DNA from: Petrolisthes cinctipes
Taxonomy: Eukaryota > Arthropoda > Malacostraca > Decapoda > Porcellanidae
Assembly (NCBI GenBank): GCA_033782935.1
Contig: JAWQEG010000474.1
Location: 372,001-436,000 of the forward strand
Direction: 5' to 3'
DNA: 64,000 bases
This document shows, in pieces, positions 25,101 to 39,278 of the stretch. Each line of letters begins with the position of its first letter. The first letter of the stretch is position 1. The notes under the pieces are model-generated. The model was not told the DNA's origin, made no database searches, and saw nothing but the letters and a program-made list of their open reading frames with translations. Made by a program: the position numbers and the translations under genes.

Positions 25101-28100
25101 TTGCACTGAGTAGGCATGTACAGATTTCTTCTGGGACCCCAAAATATCGAATTTTCGGGTGTTTTGAGCCTGAATTTGAGATATAAATGTGTACAGAAGA
25201 CGCATGCACATATCGACTTTTGGGCACCTAAAATATCGATTTTGAGCATGTTTTGAGCCTATATTTTGAAAACATTCTTGCACTGAGTAGGCATGTACAG
25301 ATCGCTTCTGGGACCCCAAAATATAGAATTTTCGGGTGTTTTGAGCCTGAATTTGAGATATAAACGAGTATAGAAGATGCATACACATATTGACTTTGGG
25401 CACCAAAAATATCGATTTTTAGCATGTTTTGGGCGTGAATTTTGAAAATACTCTTCCACGGAGTAGGCATGTACAGATCGCTTCTAGGACCCCAAAATAT
25501 CGAATTTTCGGGTGTTTTGGGCCTGAATTTGAGATATCGCTTTTACGCACCTAAAATATCGATTTTTAGCATGTTTTTAGCCTATATTTTGAAAATATTC
25601 TAGCACTGAGTAGGCATGTACAGATTGCTTCTGGGACCCCAAAATATTGATTTTTCGGGAGTTTTGAGCCTGAATTTGAGATATAAACGGGTACAGAAGA
25701 TACATGCACATATTGACTTTGGGCATCTAAAATATCGATTTTCAGCATGTTTTGGGCATGTATTTTGAAAATACTCTAACACAGTGTAGGCATGTACAGA
25801 TCGCTTCTGGGACCCCAAAATATCGAATTTTCGGGTGTTTTGAGCCTGAATTTGAGATATAAACGGGTACAGAAGATGCATGCACATATCGACTTTTGGG
25901 CACCTAAAAGATCGATTTTCAGTATGTTTTTGGCCTGTATTTTGAAAATACTCTAACACGGAGTAGGCAAGTACAGATCGCTTCTGGGACCCCAAAATAT
26001 CGAATTTTCGGGTGTTTTGGGAATGAATTTGAGATATCGCCTTTACGCACCTAAAATATCGATTTTTAGCATGTTTTGAGCCTATATTTTGAAAATATTC
26101 TAGCACTGAGTAGGCATGTACAGATCGCTTCTGGGACCCCAAAATATCGAATTTTCGGGTGTTTTGAGCCTGAATTTGAGATATAAACGAGTACAGAAGA
26201 TGCATGCACATATCGACTTTTGGGCACCTAAAATATCGATTTTGAGCATGTTTTGAGCCTATATTTTGAAAACATTCTGGCACTGAGTAGGCATGTACAG
26301 ATCGCTTCTGGGACCCAAAAATATCGAATTTTCGGGTGTTTAGGGCCAGAATTTGAGATATAAACGGGTACAGAAGATGCATTCACATAACGACTTTTGG
26401 GCACCTAAAACATCGATTTTCAGTATGTTTTTGGCCTGTATTTTGAAAATACTTTAACACGGAGTAGGCATGTACAGATCGCTTCTATGACCCCTAAATA
26501 TAGAATTTTCAGGTGTTTTGGGCCTTAATTTGAGATATCGCCTTTACGCACCTAAAATATCGATTTTTAGCATGTTTTGAGCATATATTTTGAAAATATT
26601 CTAGCACTGAGTAGGCATGTACAGATCGCTTCTGGGACCCCAAAATATCGAATTTTCGGGTGTTTTGAGCCTGAATTTGAGATATAAACGTGTACAGAAG
26701 ATGCATGCACATATCGACTTTTGGGCACCTAAAAGTTCGATTTTCAGTATGTTTTTTGCCTGTATTTTGAAAATACTCTAACACGGAGTAGGCATGTACA
26801 GATCGCTTCTGGGACCCAAAAATATCGAATTTTCGGGAGTTTTGAGCCTGAATTTGAGATATCGCCTTTACGCACCTAAAATATCGATTTTTAGAATGTT
26901 TTAAGCCTATATTTTGAAAATATTCTAGCACTGAGAAGGCATGTACAGATCGCTTCTGGGACCCCAAAATATCGAATTTTCGGGTGTTTTGAGCCTGAAT
27001 ATGAGATATAAACGAGTACAGAAGATGCATGCACATATCGACTTTTGGGCACCTAAAATATCGATTTTGAGCATGTTTTGAGCCTATATTTTGAAAACAT
27101 TCTAGCACTGACTAGGCATGTAGAAATCACTTCTGGGACCCCAAAATATCGAATTTTCGGGTGTTTTGAGCCTGAATTTGAGATATAAACGAGTATAGAA
27201 GATGCATACACATATTGACTTTGGCCACCAAAAATATCGATTTTTAGCATGTTTTGGGCCTATATTTTGAAAATACTCTAACACGGAGTAGGCATGTACA
27301 GATCGCTTCTGGGACCCCAAAATATCGAATTTTCGGGTGTTTTGGGCCTGAATTTGAAATATTGCCGTTACGCACCTAAAATATCGATTTGTAGCATGTT
27401 CTGAGCCTAAATTTTGAAAATATTCTAGCAGTGAGTAGGCATGTGCAGATCGATTCTGGGACCCCAAAATATCGAATTTTCGGGTGATTTAAGCTTGAAT
27501 TTGAGATATTAACGAGTACAGAAGATGCATGCACATATCGACTTTTGGGCACCTAAAATATCGATTTTGAGCATGTTTTTTAGCCTATATTTTGAAAACA
27601 TTCTAGCACTGAGTAGGCATGTACAGATCGCTTCTGGGACCAAAAAATATCGAATTTTCGGGTGTTTAGGGCCAGAATTTGAGATATAAACGGGTACAGA
27701 AGATGCATGCACATATCGACTTTTGGGCACCTAAAAGATCGATTTTCAGTATGTTTTTGGCCTGTATTTTGAAAATACTCTAACACGGAGTAGGCATGTA
27801 CAGATCGCTTCTGGGACCCCTAAATATCGAATTTTCGGGTGTTTTGGGCCTTAATTTGAGATATAAACGGGTACTGAAGATGCATGCACATATCGACTTT
27901 TTGGCACCTAAAACATCGATTTTGAGCATGTTTTGGGCCTGTATTTTTAAAATACTCTAACACGGAGTAAGCATGTACAGATCGCTTCTGGGACCCCTAA
28001 ATATCGAATTTTCGGGTGTTTTGGGCCTGAATTTGAGATATCGACTTTTTGGCATTTAAAATATCGATTTTTAGCATGTTTTTAGCCTATATTTTGAAAA

Positions 28101-31100
28101 TATTTTAGCACTGAGTAGGCATGTACAGATTGCTTCTGGGACCCAAAAATATCGAATTTTCGGGTGTTTAGGGCCAGAATTTGAGATATAAACGGGTACA
28201 GAAGATGCAGAAGATACATGCACATATTGACTTGGGCATCTAAAATATCGATTTTCAGCATGTTTTGGGCATGTATTTTGAAAATACTCTAACACGGAGT
28301 AGGCATGTACAGATCGCTTCTGGGACCCCAAAATATCGAATTTTCGTGTGTTTTGAGCCAGAATTTGAGATAAAAACGGGTACTAAAAGTGCATGCACAT
28401 ATCGACTTTTTGGCACCTAAAACATCGATTTTGAGCATGTTTCGGGCCTGTATGTTGAAAATACTCTAACACGGAGTAGGCATGTACAGATCGCTTCTGG
28501 GACCCCTAAATATCGAATTTTCGGGTATTTTGGGCCTTAATATGAGATATCGACTTTTTGGCACCTAAAATATCGATATTTAGCATGTTTTTAGCCTATA
28601 TTTTGAAAATATTCTAGCACTGAGTAGGCATGTACAGATTGCTTCTGGGACCCGAAAATATTGAATTTTCGGGTGTTTTGAGCTTGAATTTGAGATATAA
28701 ACGTGTACAGAAGATGCATGCACATATCGACTTTTGGACACCTAAAATATTGATTTTTAGCATGTTTTGAGCCTATATTTTGAAAACATTCTAGCACTGA
28801 GTAGGCATGTACAGATCGCTTCTGGGACCCAAAAATATCGAATTTTCGGGTGTTCAGGGCCAGAATTTGAGATATAAACGGGTACAGAAGATGCATGCAC
28901 ATATCGACTTTTTGGCACCTAAAAGATCGATTTTGAGCATGTTTTGGGCCTGTATTTTTAAAATACTCTAACACGGAGTAAGCATGTACAGATCGCTTCT
29001 GGAACCCCTAAATATCGAGTTTTCGGGTGTTTTGGGCCTTAATTTGAGATATCGACTTTTTGGCACCTAAAATATCGATTTTTAGCATGTTTTTAGCCTA
29101 TATATTGAAAATATTCTAGCACTGAGTACGCATGTACAGATTGCTTCTGGGACCCCAAAATATTGAAATTTCGGGTGTTTTGAGCCTGAATTTGAGATAT
29201 AAACGGGTACAGAAGATATATGCACATATTGACTTTGGGCATCTAAAATATCGATTTTCAGCATGTTTTAGTCATGTATTTTAAAAATACTCTAACACGG
29301 AGTAGGCATGTACAGATTGCTTCTGAGACCCCAAAATATTGAATTTTCGGGTGTTTTGAGCCAGAATTTGAGATATAAACGGGTACTGAAGATGCATGCA
29401 CATATTGACTTTTGGGCACCTAAAAGATCGATTTTCAGTATGTTTTTGGCCTGTATTTTGAAAATACTCTAACACGGAGTAGGCATGTACAGATCGCTTC
29501 TGGGACCCCTAAATATCGAATTTTCGGGTGTTTTGGGACTGAATTTGAGATATCGACTTTTTGGCACCTAAAAGATCGATTTTCAGTATGTTTTTGGCCT
29601 GTATTTTGAAAATACTCTAACACGGAGTAGGCATGTAAAGATCCCTTCTGGGACCCCAAAATATCGAATTTTCGGGTGTTTTGAGCCTGAATTTGAGATA
29701 TAAACGAGTATAGAAGATGCATACACATATTGACTTTGGGCACCAAAAATTTCGATTTTCAGAATGTTTTGGGCCTGAATTTTTAAAATACTCTAACACG
29801 GAGTAGGCATGTACAGATCGTTTCTGGGACCCCAAAATATCGAATTTTCGGGTGTTTAGGGCCAGAATTTGAGATATAAACGGGTACAGAAGATGCATGC
29901 ACATATCGACTTTTGGGCACCTAAAAAATCGATTTTCAGTATGTTTTTGGCGTGTATTTTGAAAATACTCTAACACGGAGTAGGCATGTAAAGATCCCTT
30001 CTGGGACCCCTAAATATCGAATTTTCGAGTGTTTTGGGACTGAATTTGAGATATCGACTTTTTGGCACCTAAAATGTCGATTTTTAGCATGTTTTTAGCC
30101 TATATTTTGAAAATATTCTAGCACTGTGTAGGCATGTACTCTGGGACCCCAAAATATTTAATTTTCGGGTGTTTTGAGCCTGAATTTGAGATATAAACGG
30201 GTACAGAAGATACATGCACATATTGACTTTGGGCATTTAAAATATCGATTTTCAGCATGTTTTGGGCCTGTATTTTGAAAATACTCTAACACGGAGTTGG
30301 CATGTACAGATCGCTTCTGGGACCCCAAACTATCGAATTTTCGAGTGTTTTCAGCCTGAATTTGAGATATAAACGGGTACAGAATATGCATGCACATATC
30401 AACTTTTGGGCACCTAAAACATCGATTTTGAGCATGTTTTGGGCCTGTATTTTGAAAATACTCTATCACGGAGAAGGCATGTACAGATCGCTTTTGGGAC
30501 CCCAAAATATCGAATTTTCGGGTGTCTTGTGCCTGAATTTGAGATATCGCCTTTACGCACCTAAAATATCGATTTTGAGCATGTTTTGAGCCTATATTTT
30601 AAAAACATTCTAGCACTGAGTAGGCATGTACAGATCGCTTCTGGACCCCAAAATATCGAATTTTCGGGTGTTTTGAGCCTGAATTTGAGATATAAACGAG
30701 TATAGAAGATGCATACACATATTGACTTTGGGCACCAAAAATATCGATTTTCAGCATGTTTTGGGCCTGAATTTTGAAAATACTCTAACACGGAGTAGGC
30801 ATGTACAGATCGCTTCTGGGACCCCTATATATCGAAGTTTCGGGTGTTTTGGGACTGAATTTGAGATATCGACTTTATGGCACCTAAAATATCGATTTTC
30901 AGTATGTTTTTGGCCTATATTTTGAAAATATTCTAGTACTGAGTAGGCATGTACAGATTGCTTCTGGGACCCCAAAATATCGAAGTTTCGGGTGTTTTGG
31001 GACTGAATTTGAGATATCGACTTAAATGGCACCTAAAATATCGATTTTCAGTATGTTTTTGGCCTATATTTTGAAAATATTCTAGTACTGAGTAGGCATG

Positions 31101-31142
31101 TACAGATTGCTTCTGGGACCCCAAAATATTGAATTTTCGGGG
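24183..31142 (+). repeat. 6,960-bp tandem duplication, copy 1
   Basis: Matches 31143-38102 at a constant offset of 6,960 with no length change. A line-by-line look found two mismatches: 28145 a versus 35105 c, and 28793 a versus 35753 c. The left edge is set by 24182 (a) versus 31142 (g). The segment starts inside the 740-bp HOR and runs through A1/B and A2/B domains. It includes the marker A1 unit at 27350 and 8-bp-deleted unit at 30137. Confidence 0.95.
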
Positions 31143-34100
31143 GTTTTGAGCCTGAATTTGAGATATAAACGGGTACAGAAGATACATGCACATATTGACG
31201 GGTGTTTTGAACTTGAATTTGAGATATAAACGAGTACAGAAGATGCATGCACATATCGACTTTTGGGCACCTAAAATATCGATTTTGAGCATGTTTTGAG
31301 CCTATATTTTGAAAACATTCTAGCACTGAGTAGGCATGTACAGGTCGCTTCTGGGACCCAAAAATATCAAAATTTTCGGGTGTTTAGGGCCAGAATTTAA
31401 GATATAAACGGGTACAGAAGATGCATGCACATATCGACTTTTGGGCACCTAAAAGATCGATTTTCAGTATGTTTTTGGCCTGTATTTTGAAAATACTCTA
31501 ACACGGAGTAGGCATGTACAGATCGCTTCTGGGACCCCAAAATATAGAATTTTCGGCTGTTTTGGGCCTTAATTTGAGATATCGCCGTTACGCACCTAAA
31601 ATATCGATTTTTAGCATGTTTTGAGCCTATATTTTGAAAATATTCTAGCACTGAGTAGGCATGTACAGATCGCTTCTGGGACCCCAAAATATTGAATTTT
31701 TGGGTGTTTTGAGCCTGAATTTGAGATATAAACGAGTACAGAAGATGCATGCACATATCGACTTTTGGGCACCTAAAAGTTCGATTTTCAGTATGTTTTT
31801 TGCCTGTATTTTGAAAATACTCTAACACGGAGTAGGCATGTACAGATCGCTTCTGGGAAACAAAAATATCGAATTTTCGGGAGTTTTGAGCCTGAATTTG
31901 AGATATAAACGGGTACAGAAGATACATGCACATATTGACGGGTGTTTTGAACTTGAATTTGAGATATAAACGAGTACAGAAGATGCATGCACATATCGAC
32001 TTTTGGGCACCTAAAATATCGATTTTGAGCATGTTTTGAGCCTATATTTTGAAAACATTCTTGCACTGAGTAGGCATGTACAGATTTCTTCTGGGACCCC
32101 AAAATATCGAATTTTCGGGTGTTTTGAGCCTGAATTTGAGATATAAATGTGTACAGAAGACGCATGCACATATCGACTTTTGGGCACCTAAAATATCGAT
32201 TTTGAGCATGTTTTGAGCCTATATTTTGAAAACATTCTTGCACTGAGTAGGCATGTACAGATCGCTTCTGGGACCCCAAAATATAGAATTTTCGGGTGTT
32301 TTGAGCCTGAATTTGAGATATAAACGAGTATAGAAGATGCATACACATATTGACTTTGGGCACCAAAAATATCGATTTTTAGCATGTTTTGGGCGTGAAT
32401 TTTGAAAATACTCTTCCACGGAGTAGGCATGTACAGATCGCTTCTAGGACCCCAAAATATCGAATTTTCGGGTGTTTTGGGCCTGAATTTGAGATATCGC
32501 TTTTACGCACCTAAAATATCGATTTTTAGCATGTTTTTAGCCTATATTTTGAAAATATTCTAGCACTGAGTAGGCATGTACAGATTGCTTCTGGGACCCC
32601 AAAATATTGATTTTTCGGGAGTTTTGAGCCTGAATTTGAGATATAAACGGGTACAGAAGATACATGCACATATTGACTTTGGGCATCTAAAATATCGATT
32701 TTCAGCATGTTTTGGGCATGTATTTTGAAAATACTCTAACACAGTGTAGGCATGTACAGATCGCTTCTGGGACCCCAAAATATCGAATTTTCGGGTGTTT
32801 TGAGCCTGAATTTGAGATATAAACGGGTACAGAAGATGCATGCACATATCGACTTTTGGGCACCTAAAAGATCGATTTTCAGTATGTTTTTGGCCTGTAT
32901 TTTGAAAATACTCTAACACGGAGTAGGCAAGTACAGATCGCTTCTGGGACCCCAAAATATCGAATTTTCGGGTGTTTTGGGAATGAATTTGAGATATCGC
33001 CTTTACGCACCTAAAATATCGATTTTTAGCATGTTTTGAGCCTATATTTTGAAAATATTCTAGCACTGAGTAGGCATGTACAGATCGCTTCTGGGACCCC
33101 AAAATATCGAATTTTCGGGTGTTTTGAGCCTGAATTTGAGATATAAACGAGTACAGAAGATGCATGCACATATCGACTTTTGGGCACCTAAAATATCGAT
33201 TTTGAGCATGTTTTGAGCCTATATTTTGAAAACATTCTGGCACTGAGTAGGCATGTACAGATCGCTTCTGGGACCCAAAAATATCGAATTTTCGGGTGTT
33301 TAGGGCCAGAATTTGAGATATAAACGGGTACAGAAGATGCATTCACATAACGACTTTTGGGCACCTAAAACATCGATTTTCAGTATGTTTTTGGCCTGTA
33401 TTTTGAAAATACTTTAACACGGAGTAGGCATGTACAGATCGCTTCTATGACCCCTAAATATAGAATTTTCAGGTGTTTTGGGCCTTAATTTGAGATATCG
33501 CCTTTACGCACCTAAAATATCGATTTTTAGCATGTTTTGAGCATATATTTTGAAAATATTCTAGCACTGAGTAGGCATGTACAGATCGCTTCTGGGACCC
33601 CAAAATATCGAATTTTCGGGTGTTTTGAGCCTGAATTTGAGATATAAACGTGTACAGAAGATGCATGCACATATCGACTTTTGGGCACCTAAAAGTTCGA
33701 TTTTCAGTATGTTTTTTGCCTGTATTTTGAAAATACTCTAACACGGAGTAGGCATGTACAGATCGCTTCTGGGACCCAAAAATATCGAATTTTCGGGAGT
33801 TTTGAGCCTGAATTTGAGATATCGCCTTTACGCACCTAAAATATCGATTTTTAGAATGTTTTAAGCCTATATTTTGAAAATATTCTAGCACTGAGAAGGC
33901 ATGTACAGATCGCTTCTGGGACCCCAAAATATCGAATTTTCGGGTGTTTTGAGCCTGAATATGAGATATAAACGAGTACAGAAGATGCATGCACATATCG
34001 ACTTTTGGGCACCTAAAATATCGATTTTGAGCATGTTTTGAGCCTATATTTTGAAAACATTCTAGCACTGACTAGGCATGTAGAAATCACTTCTGGGACC

Positions 34101-37100
34101 CCAAAATATCGAATTTTCGGGTGTTTTGAGCCTGAATTTGAGATATAAACGAGTATAGAAGATGCATACACATATTGACTTTGGCCACCAAAAATATCGA
34201 TTTTTAGCATGTTTTGGGCCTATATTTTGAAAATACTCTAACACGGAGTAGGCATGTACAGATCGCTTCTGGGACCCCAAAATATCGAATTTTCGGGTGT
34301 TTTGGGCCTGAATTTGAAATATTGCCGTTACGCACCTAAAATATCGATTTGTAGCATGTTCTGAGCCTAAATTTTGAAAATATTCTAGCAGTGAGTAGGC
34401 ATGTGCAGATCGATTCTGGGACCCCAAAATATCGAATTTTCGGGTGATTTAAGCTTGAATTTGAGATATTAACGAGTACAGAAGATGCATGCACATATCG
34501 ACTTTTGGGCACCTAAAATATCGATTTTGAGCATGTTTTTTAGCCTATATTTTGAAAACATTCTAGCACTGAGTAGGCATGTACAGATCGCTTCTGGGAC
34601 CAAAAAATATCGAATTTTCGGGTGTTTAGGGCCAGAATTTGAGATATAAACGGGTACAGAAGATGCATGCACATATCGACTTTTGGGCACCTAAAAGATC
34701 GATTTTCAGTATGTTTTTGGCCTGTATTTTGAAAATACTCTAACACGGAGTAGGCATGTACAGATCGCTTCTGGGACCCCTAAATATCGAATTTTCGGGT
34801 GTTTTGGGCCTTAATTTGAGATATAAACGGGTACTGAAGATGCATGCACATATCGACTTTTTGGCACCTAAAACATCGATTTTGAGCATGTTTTGGGCCT
34901 GTATTTTTAAAATACTCTAACACGGAGTAAGCATGTACAGATCGCTTCTGGGACCCCTAAATATCGAATTTTCGGGTGTTTTGGGCCTGAATTTGAGATA
35001 TCGACTTTTTGGCATTTAAAATATCGATTTTTAGCATGTTTTTAGCCTATATTTTGAAAATATTTTAGCACTGAGTAGGCATGTACAGATTGCTTCTGGG
35101 ACCCCAAAATATCGAATTTTCGGGTGTTTAGGGCCAGAATTTGAGATATAAACGGGTACAGAAGATGCAGAAGATACATGCACATATTGACTTGGGCATC
35201 TAAAATATCGATTTTCAGCATGTTTTGGGCATGTATTTTGAAAATACTCTAACACGGAGTAGGCATGTACAGATCGCTTCTGGGACCCCAAAATATCGAA
35301 TTTTCGTGTGTTTTGAGCCAGAATTTGAGATAAAAACGGGTACTAAAAGTGCATGCACATATCGACTTTTTGGCACCTAAAACATCGATTTTGAGCATGT
35401 TTCGGGCCTGTATGTTGAAAATACTCTAACACGGAGTAGGCATGTACAGATCGCTTCTGGGACCCCTAAATATCGAATTTTCGGGTATTTTGGGCCTTAA
35501 TATGAGATATCGACTTTTTGGCACCTAAAATATCGATATTTAGCATGTTTTTAGCCTATATTTTGAAAATATTCTAGCACTGAGTAGGCATGTACAGATT
35601 GCTTCTGGGACCCGAAAATATTGAATTTTCGGGTGTTTTGAGCTTGAATTTGAGATATAAACGTGTACAGAAGATGCATGCACATATCGACTTTTGGACA
35701 CCTAAAATATTGATTTTTAGCATGTTTTGAGCCTATATTTTGAAAACATTCTCGCACTGAGTAGGCATGTACAGATCGCTTCTGGGACCCAAAAATATCG
35801 AATTTTCGGGTGTTCAGGGCCAGAATTTGAGATATAAACGGGTACAGAAGATGCATGCACATATCGACTTTTTGGCACCTAAAAGATCGATTTTGAGCAT
35901 GTTTTGGGCCTGTATTTTTAAAATACTCTAACACGGAGTAAGCATGTACAGATCGCTTCTGGAACCCCTAAATATCGAGTTTTCGGGTGTTTTGGGCCTT
36001 AATTTGAGATATCGACTTTTTGGCACCTAAAATATCGATTTTTAGCATGTTTTTAGCCTATATATTGAAAATATTCTAGCACTGAGTACGCATGTACAGA
36101 TTGCTTCTGGGACCCCAAAATATTGAAATTTCGGGTGTTTTGAGCCTGAATTTGAGATATAAACGGGTACAGAAGATATATGCACATATTGACTTTGGGC
36201 ATCTAAAATATCGATTTTCAGCATGTTTTAGTCATGTATTTTAAAAATACTCTAACACGGAGTAGGCATGTACAGATTGCTTCTGAGACCCCAAAATATT
36301 GAATTTTCGGGTGTTTTGAGCCAGAATTTGAGATATAAACGGGTACTGAAGATGCATGCACATATTGACTTTTGGGCACCTAAAAGATCGATTTTCAGTA
36401 TGTTTTTGGCCTGTATTTTGAAAATACTCTAACACGGAGTAGGCATGTACAGATCGCTTCTGGGACCCCTAAATATCGAATTTTCGGGTGTTTTGGGACT
36501 GAATTTGAGATATCGACTTTTTGGCACCTAAAAGATCGATTTTCAGTATGTTTTTGGCCTGTATTTTGAAAATACTCTAACACGGAGTAGGCATGTAAAG
36601 ATCCCTTCTGGGACCCCAAAATATCGAATTTTCGGGTGTTTTGAGCCTGAATTTGAGATATAAACGAGTATAGAAGATGCATACACATATTGACTTTGGG
36701 CACCAAAAATTTCGATTTTCAGAATGTTTTGGGCCTGAATTTTTAAAATACTCTAACACGGAGTAGGCATGTACAGATCGTTTCTGGGACCCCAAAATAT
36801 CGAATTTTCGGGTGTTTAGGGCCAGAATTTGAGATATAAACGGGTACAGAAGATGCATGCACATATCGACTTTTGGGCACCTAAAAAATCGATTTTCAGT
36901 ATGTTTTTGGCGTGTATTTTGAAAATACTCTAACACGGAGTAGGCATGTAAAGATCCCTTCTGGGACCCCTAAATATCGAATTTTCGAGTGTTTTGGGAC
37001 TGAATTTGAGATATCGACTTTTTGGCACCTAAAATGTCGATTTTTAGCATGTTTTTAGCCTATATTTTGAAAATATTCTAGCACTGTGTAGGCATGTACT

Positions 37101-38102
37101 CTGGGACCCCAAAATATTTAATTTTCGGGTGTTTTGAGCCTGAATTTGAGATATAAACGGGTACAGAAGATACATGCACATATTGACTTTGGGCATTTAA
37201 AATATCGATTTTCAGCATGTTTTGGGCCTGTATTTTGAAAATACTCTAACACGGAGTTGGCATGTACAGATCGCTTCTGGGACCCCAAACTATCGAATTT
37301 TCGAGTGTTTTCAGCCTGAATTTGAGATATAAACGGGTACAGAATATGCATGCACATATCAACTTTTGGGCACCTAAAACATCGATTTTGAGCATGTTTT
37401 GGGCCTGTATTTTGAAAATACTCTATCACGGAGAAGGCATGTACAGATCGCTTTTGGGACCCCAAAATATCGAATTTTCGGGTGTCTTGTGCCTGAATTT
37501 GAGATATCGCCTTTACGCACCTAAAATATCGATTTTGAGCATGTTTTGAGCCTATATTTTAAAAACATTCTAGCACTGAGTAGGCATGTACAGATCGCTT
37601 CTGGACCCCAAAATATCGAATTTTCGGGTGTTTTGAGCCTGAATTTGAGATATAAACGAGTATAGAAGATGCATACACATATTGACTTTGGGCACCAAAA
37701 ATATCGATTTTCAGCATGTTTTGGGCCTGAATTTTGAAAATACTCTAACACGGAGTAGGCATGTACAGATCGCTTCTGGGACCCCTATATATCGAAGTTT
37801 CGGGTGTTTTGGGACTGAATTTGAGATATCGACTTTATGGCACCTAAAATATCGATTTTCAGTATGTTTTTGGCCTATATTTTGAAAATATTCTAGTACT
37901 GAGTAGGCATGTACAGATTGCTTCTGGGACCCCAAAATATCGAAGTTTCGGGTGTTTTGGGACTGAATTTGAGATATCGACTTAAATGGCACCTAAAATA
38001 TCGATTTTCAGTATGTTTTTGGCCTATATTTTGAAAATATTCTAGTACTGAGTAGGCATGTACAGATTGCTTCTGGGACCCCAAAATATTGAATTTTCGG
38101 GG
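31143..38102 (+). repeat. 6,960-bp tandem duplication, copy 2
   Basis: Second copy. Its first 49 bases (31143-31191) match both 24183-24231 and 38103-38151, so the exchange took place in that tract, which covers part of a truncated 61-bp monomer. After 38151 the sequence continues with cggattgac where the copies read catattgac. The near identity over 7 kb means a very recent duplication or an assembly duplicate. Confidence 0.95.
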
Positions 38103-38389
38103 GTTTTGAGCCTGAATTTGAGATATAAACGGGTACAGAAGATACATGCACGGATTGACTTTGGGCACCTAAAACATCGATTTTGAGCATGTTTTGGGCC
38201 TGTATTTTAAAAATACTCTAACACGGAGTAGGCATGTACAGATCGCTTCTGGGTCCCCTAAATATCGAATTTTTGGGTGTTTTGGGACTTAATTTGAGAA
38301 ATCAACTTTTTGGCACCTAAAATATCGATTTTTAGCATGTTTTTAGCCTATATTTTGAAAATATTCTTGCACTGAGTAGGCATGTAGAG

Positions 38390-39278
38390 ATTGCTTCTGG
38401 GACCCCAAAATATCGAATTTTCGGGTGTTTTGAGCCTGAATTTGAGATATAAACGAGTATAGAAGATGCATACACATATTGACTTTGGGCACCAAAAATA
38501 TCGATTTTTAGCATGTTTTGGGCCTGAATTTTGAAAATACTCTAACACGGAGTAGGCATGTACAGATCTCTTCTGGGACCCCAAAATATCGAATTTTCGG
38601 GTGTTTTGGGCCTAAATTTGAGATATCGCCGTTACGCACCTAAAATATCGATTTGTAGCATGTTTTGAGCCTAAATTTTGAAAATATTCTAGCACTGAGT
38701 AGGCATGTACAGATCGATTCTGGGACCCCAAAATATCGAATTTTCGGGTGTTTTGAGCTTGAATTTGAGATATAAACGAGTACAGAAGATGCATGCACAT
38801 ATCGACTTTTGGGCACCTAAAATATCGATTTTGTGCATGTTTTGAGCCTATATTTTGAAAACATTCTAGCACTGAGTATGCATGTACAGATCGCTTCTGG
38901 GACCAAAAAATATCGAATTTTCGGGTGTTTAGGGCCAGAGTTTTAAATATAAATGGGTACAGAAGATGCATGCACATATCGACTTTTGGGCACCTAAAAT
39001 ATCGATTTTGAGCATGTTTTGAGCCTATATTTTGAAAACATTCTAGCACTGAGTAGGCTAACACGGAGTACTCCAGGCATGTACAGATCGCTTCTGGGAC
39101 CCCAAAATATCGAATTTTCGGGTGTTTAGGGCCAGAATTTGAGATATAAACGGGTACAGAAGATGCATGCACATATCGACTTTTCGGCACCTAAAAGATC
39201 GATTTTCAGTATGTTTTTGGCCTGTATTTTGAAAATACTCTAACACGGAGTAGGCATGTACAGATCCCTTCTGGGACC
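38390..39278 (+). repeat. ~890-bp block with scrambled junction, copy 1
   Basis: Matches 42212-43100 at offset 3822. It contains an abnormal joint at about 39050-39078: after actgagtaggc comes a second partial copy of the same element (taacacggagta) and then ctcca before ggcatgtacag resumes. This extra ~18-bp joint occurs only in these two blocks. Confidence 0.85.
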
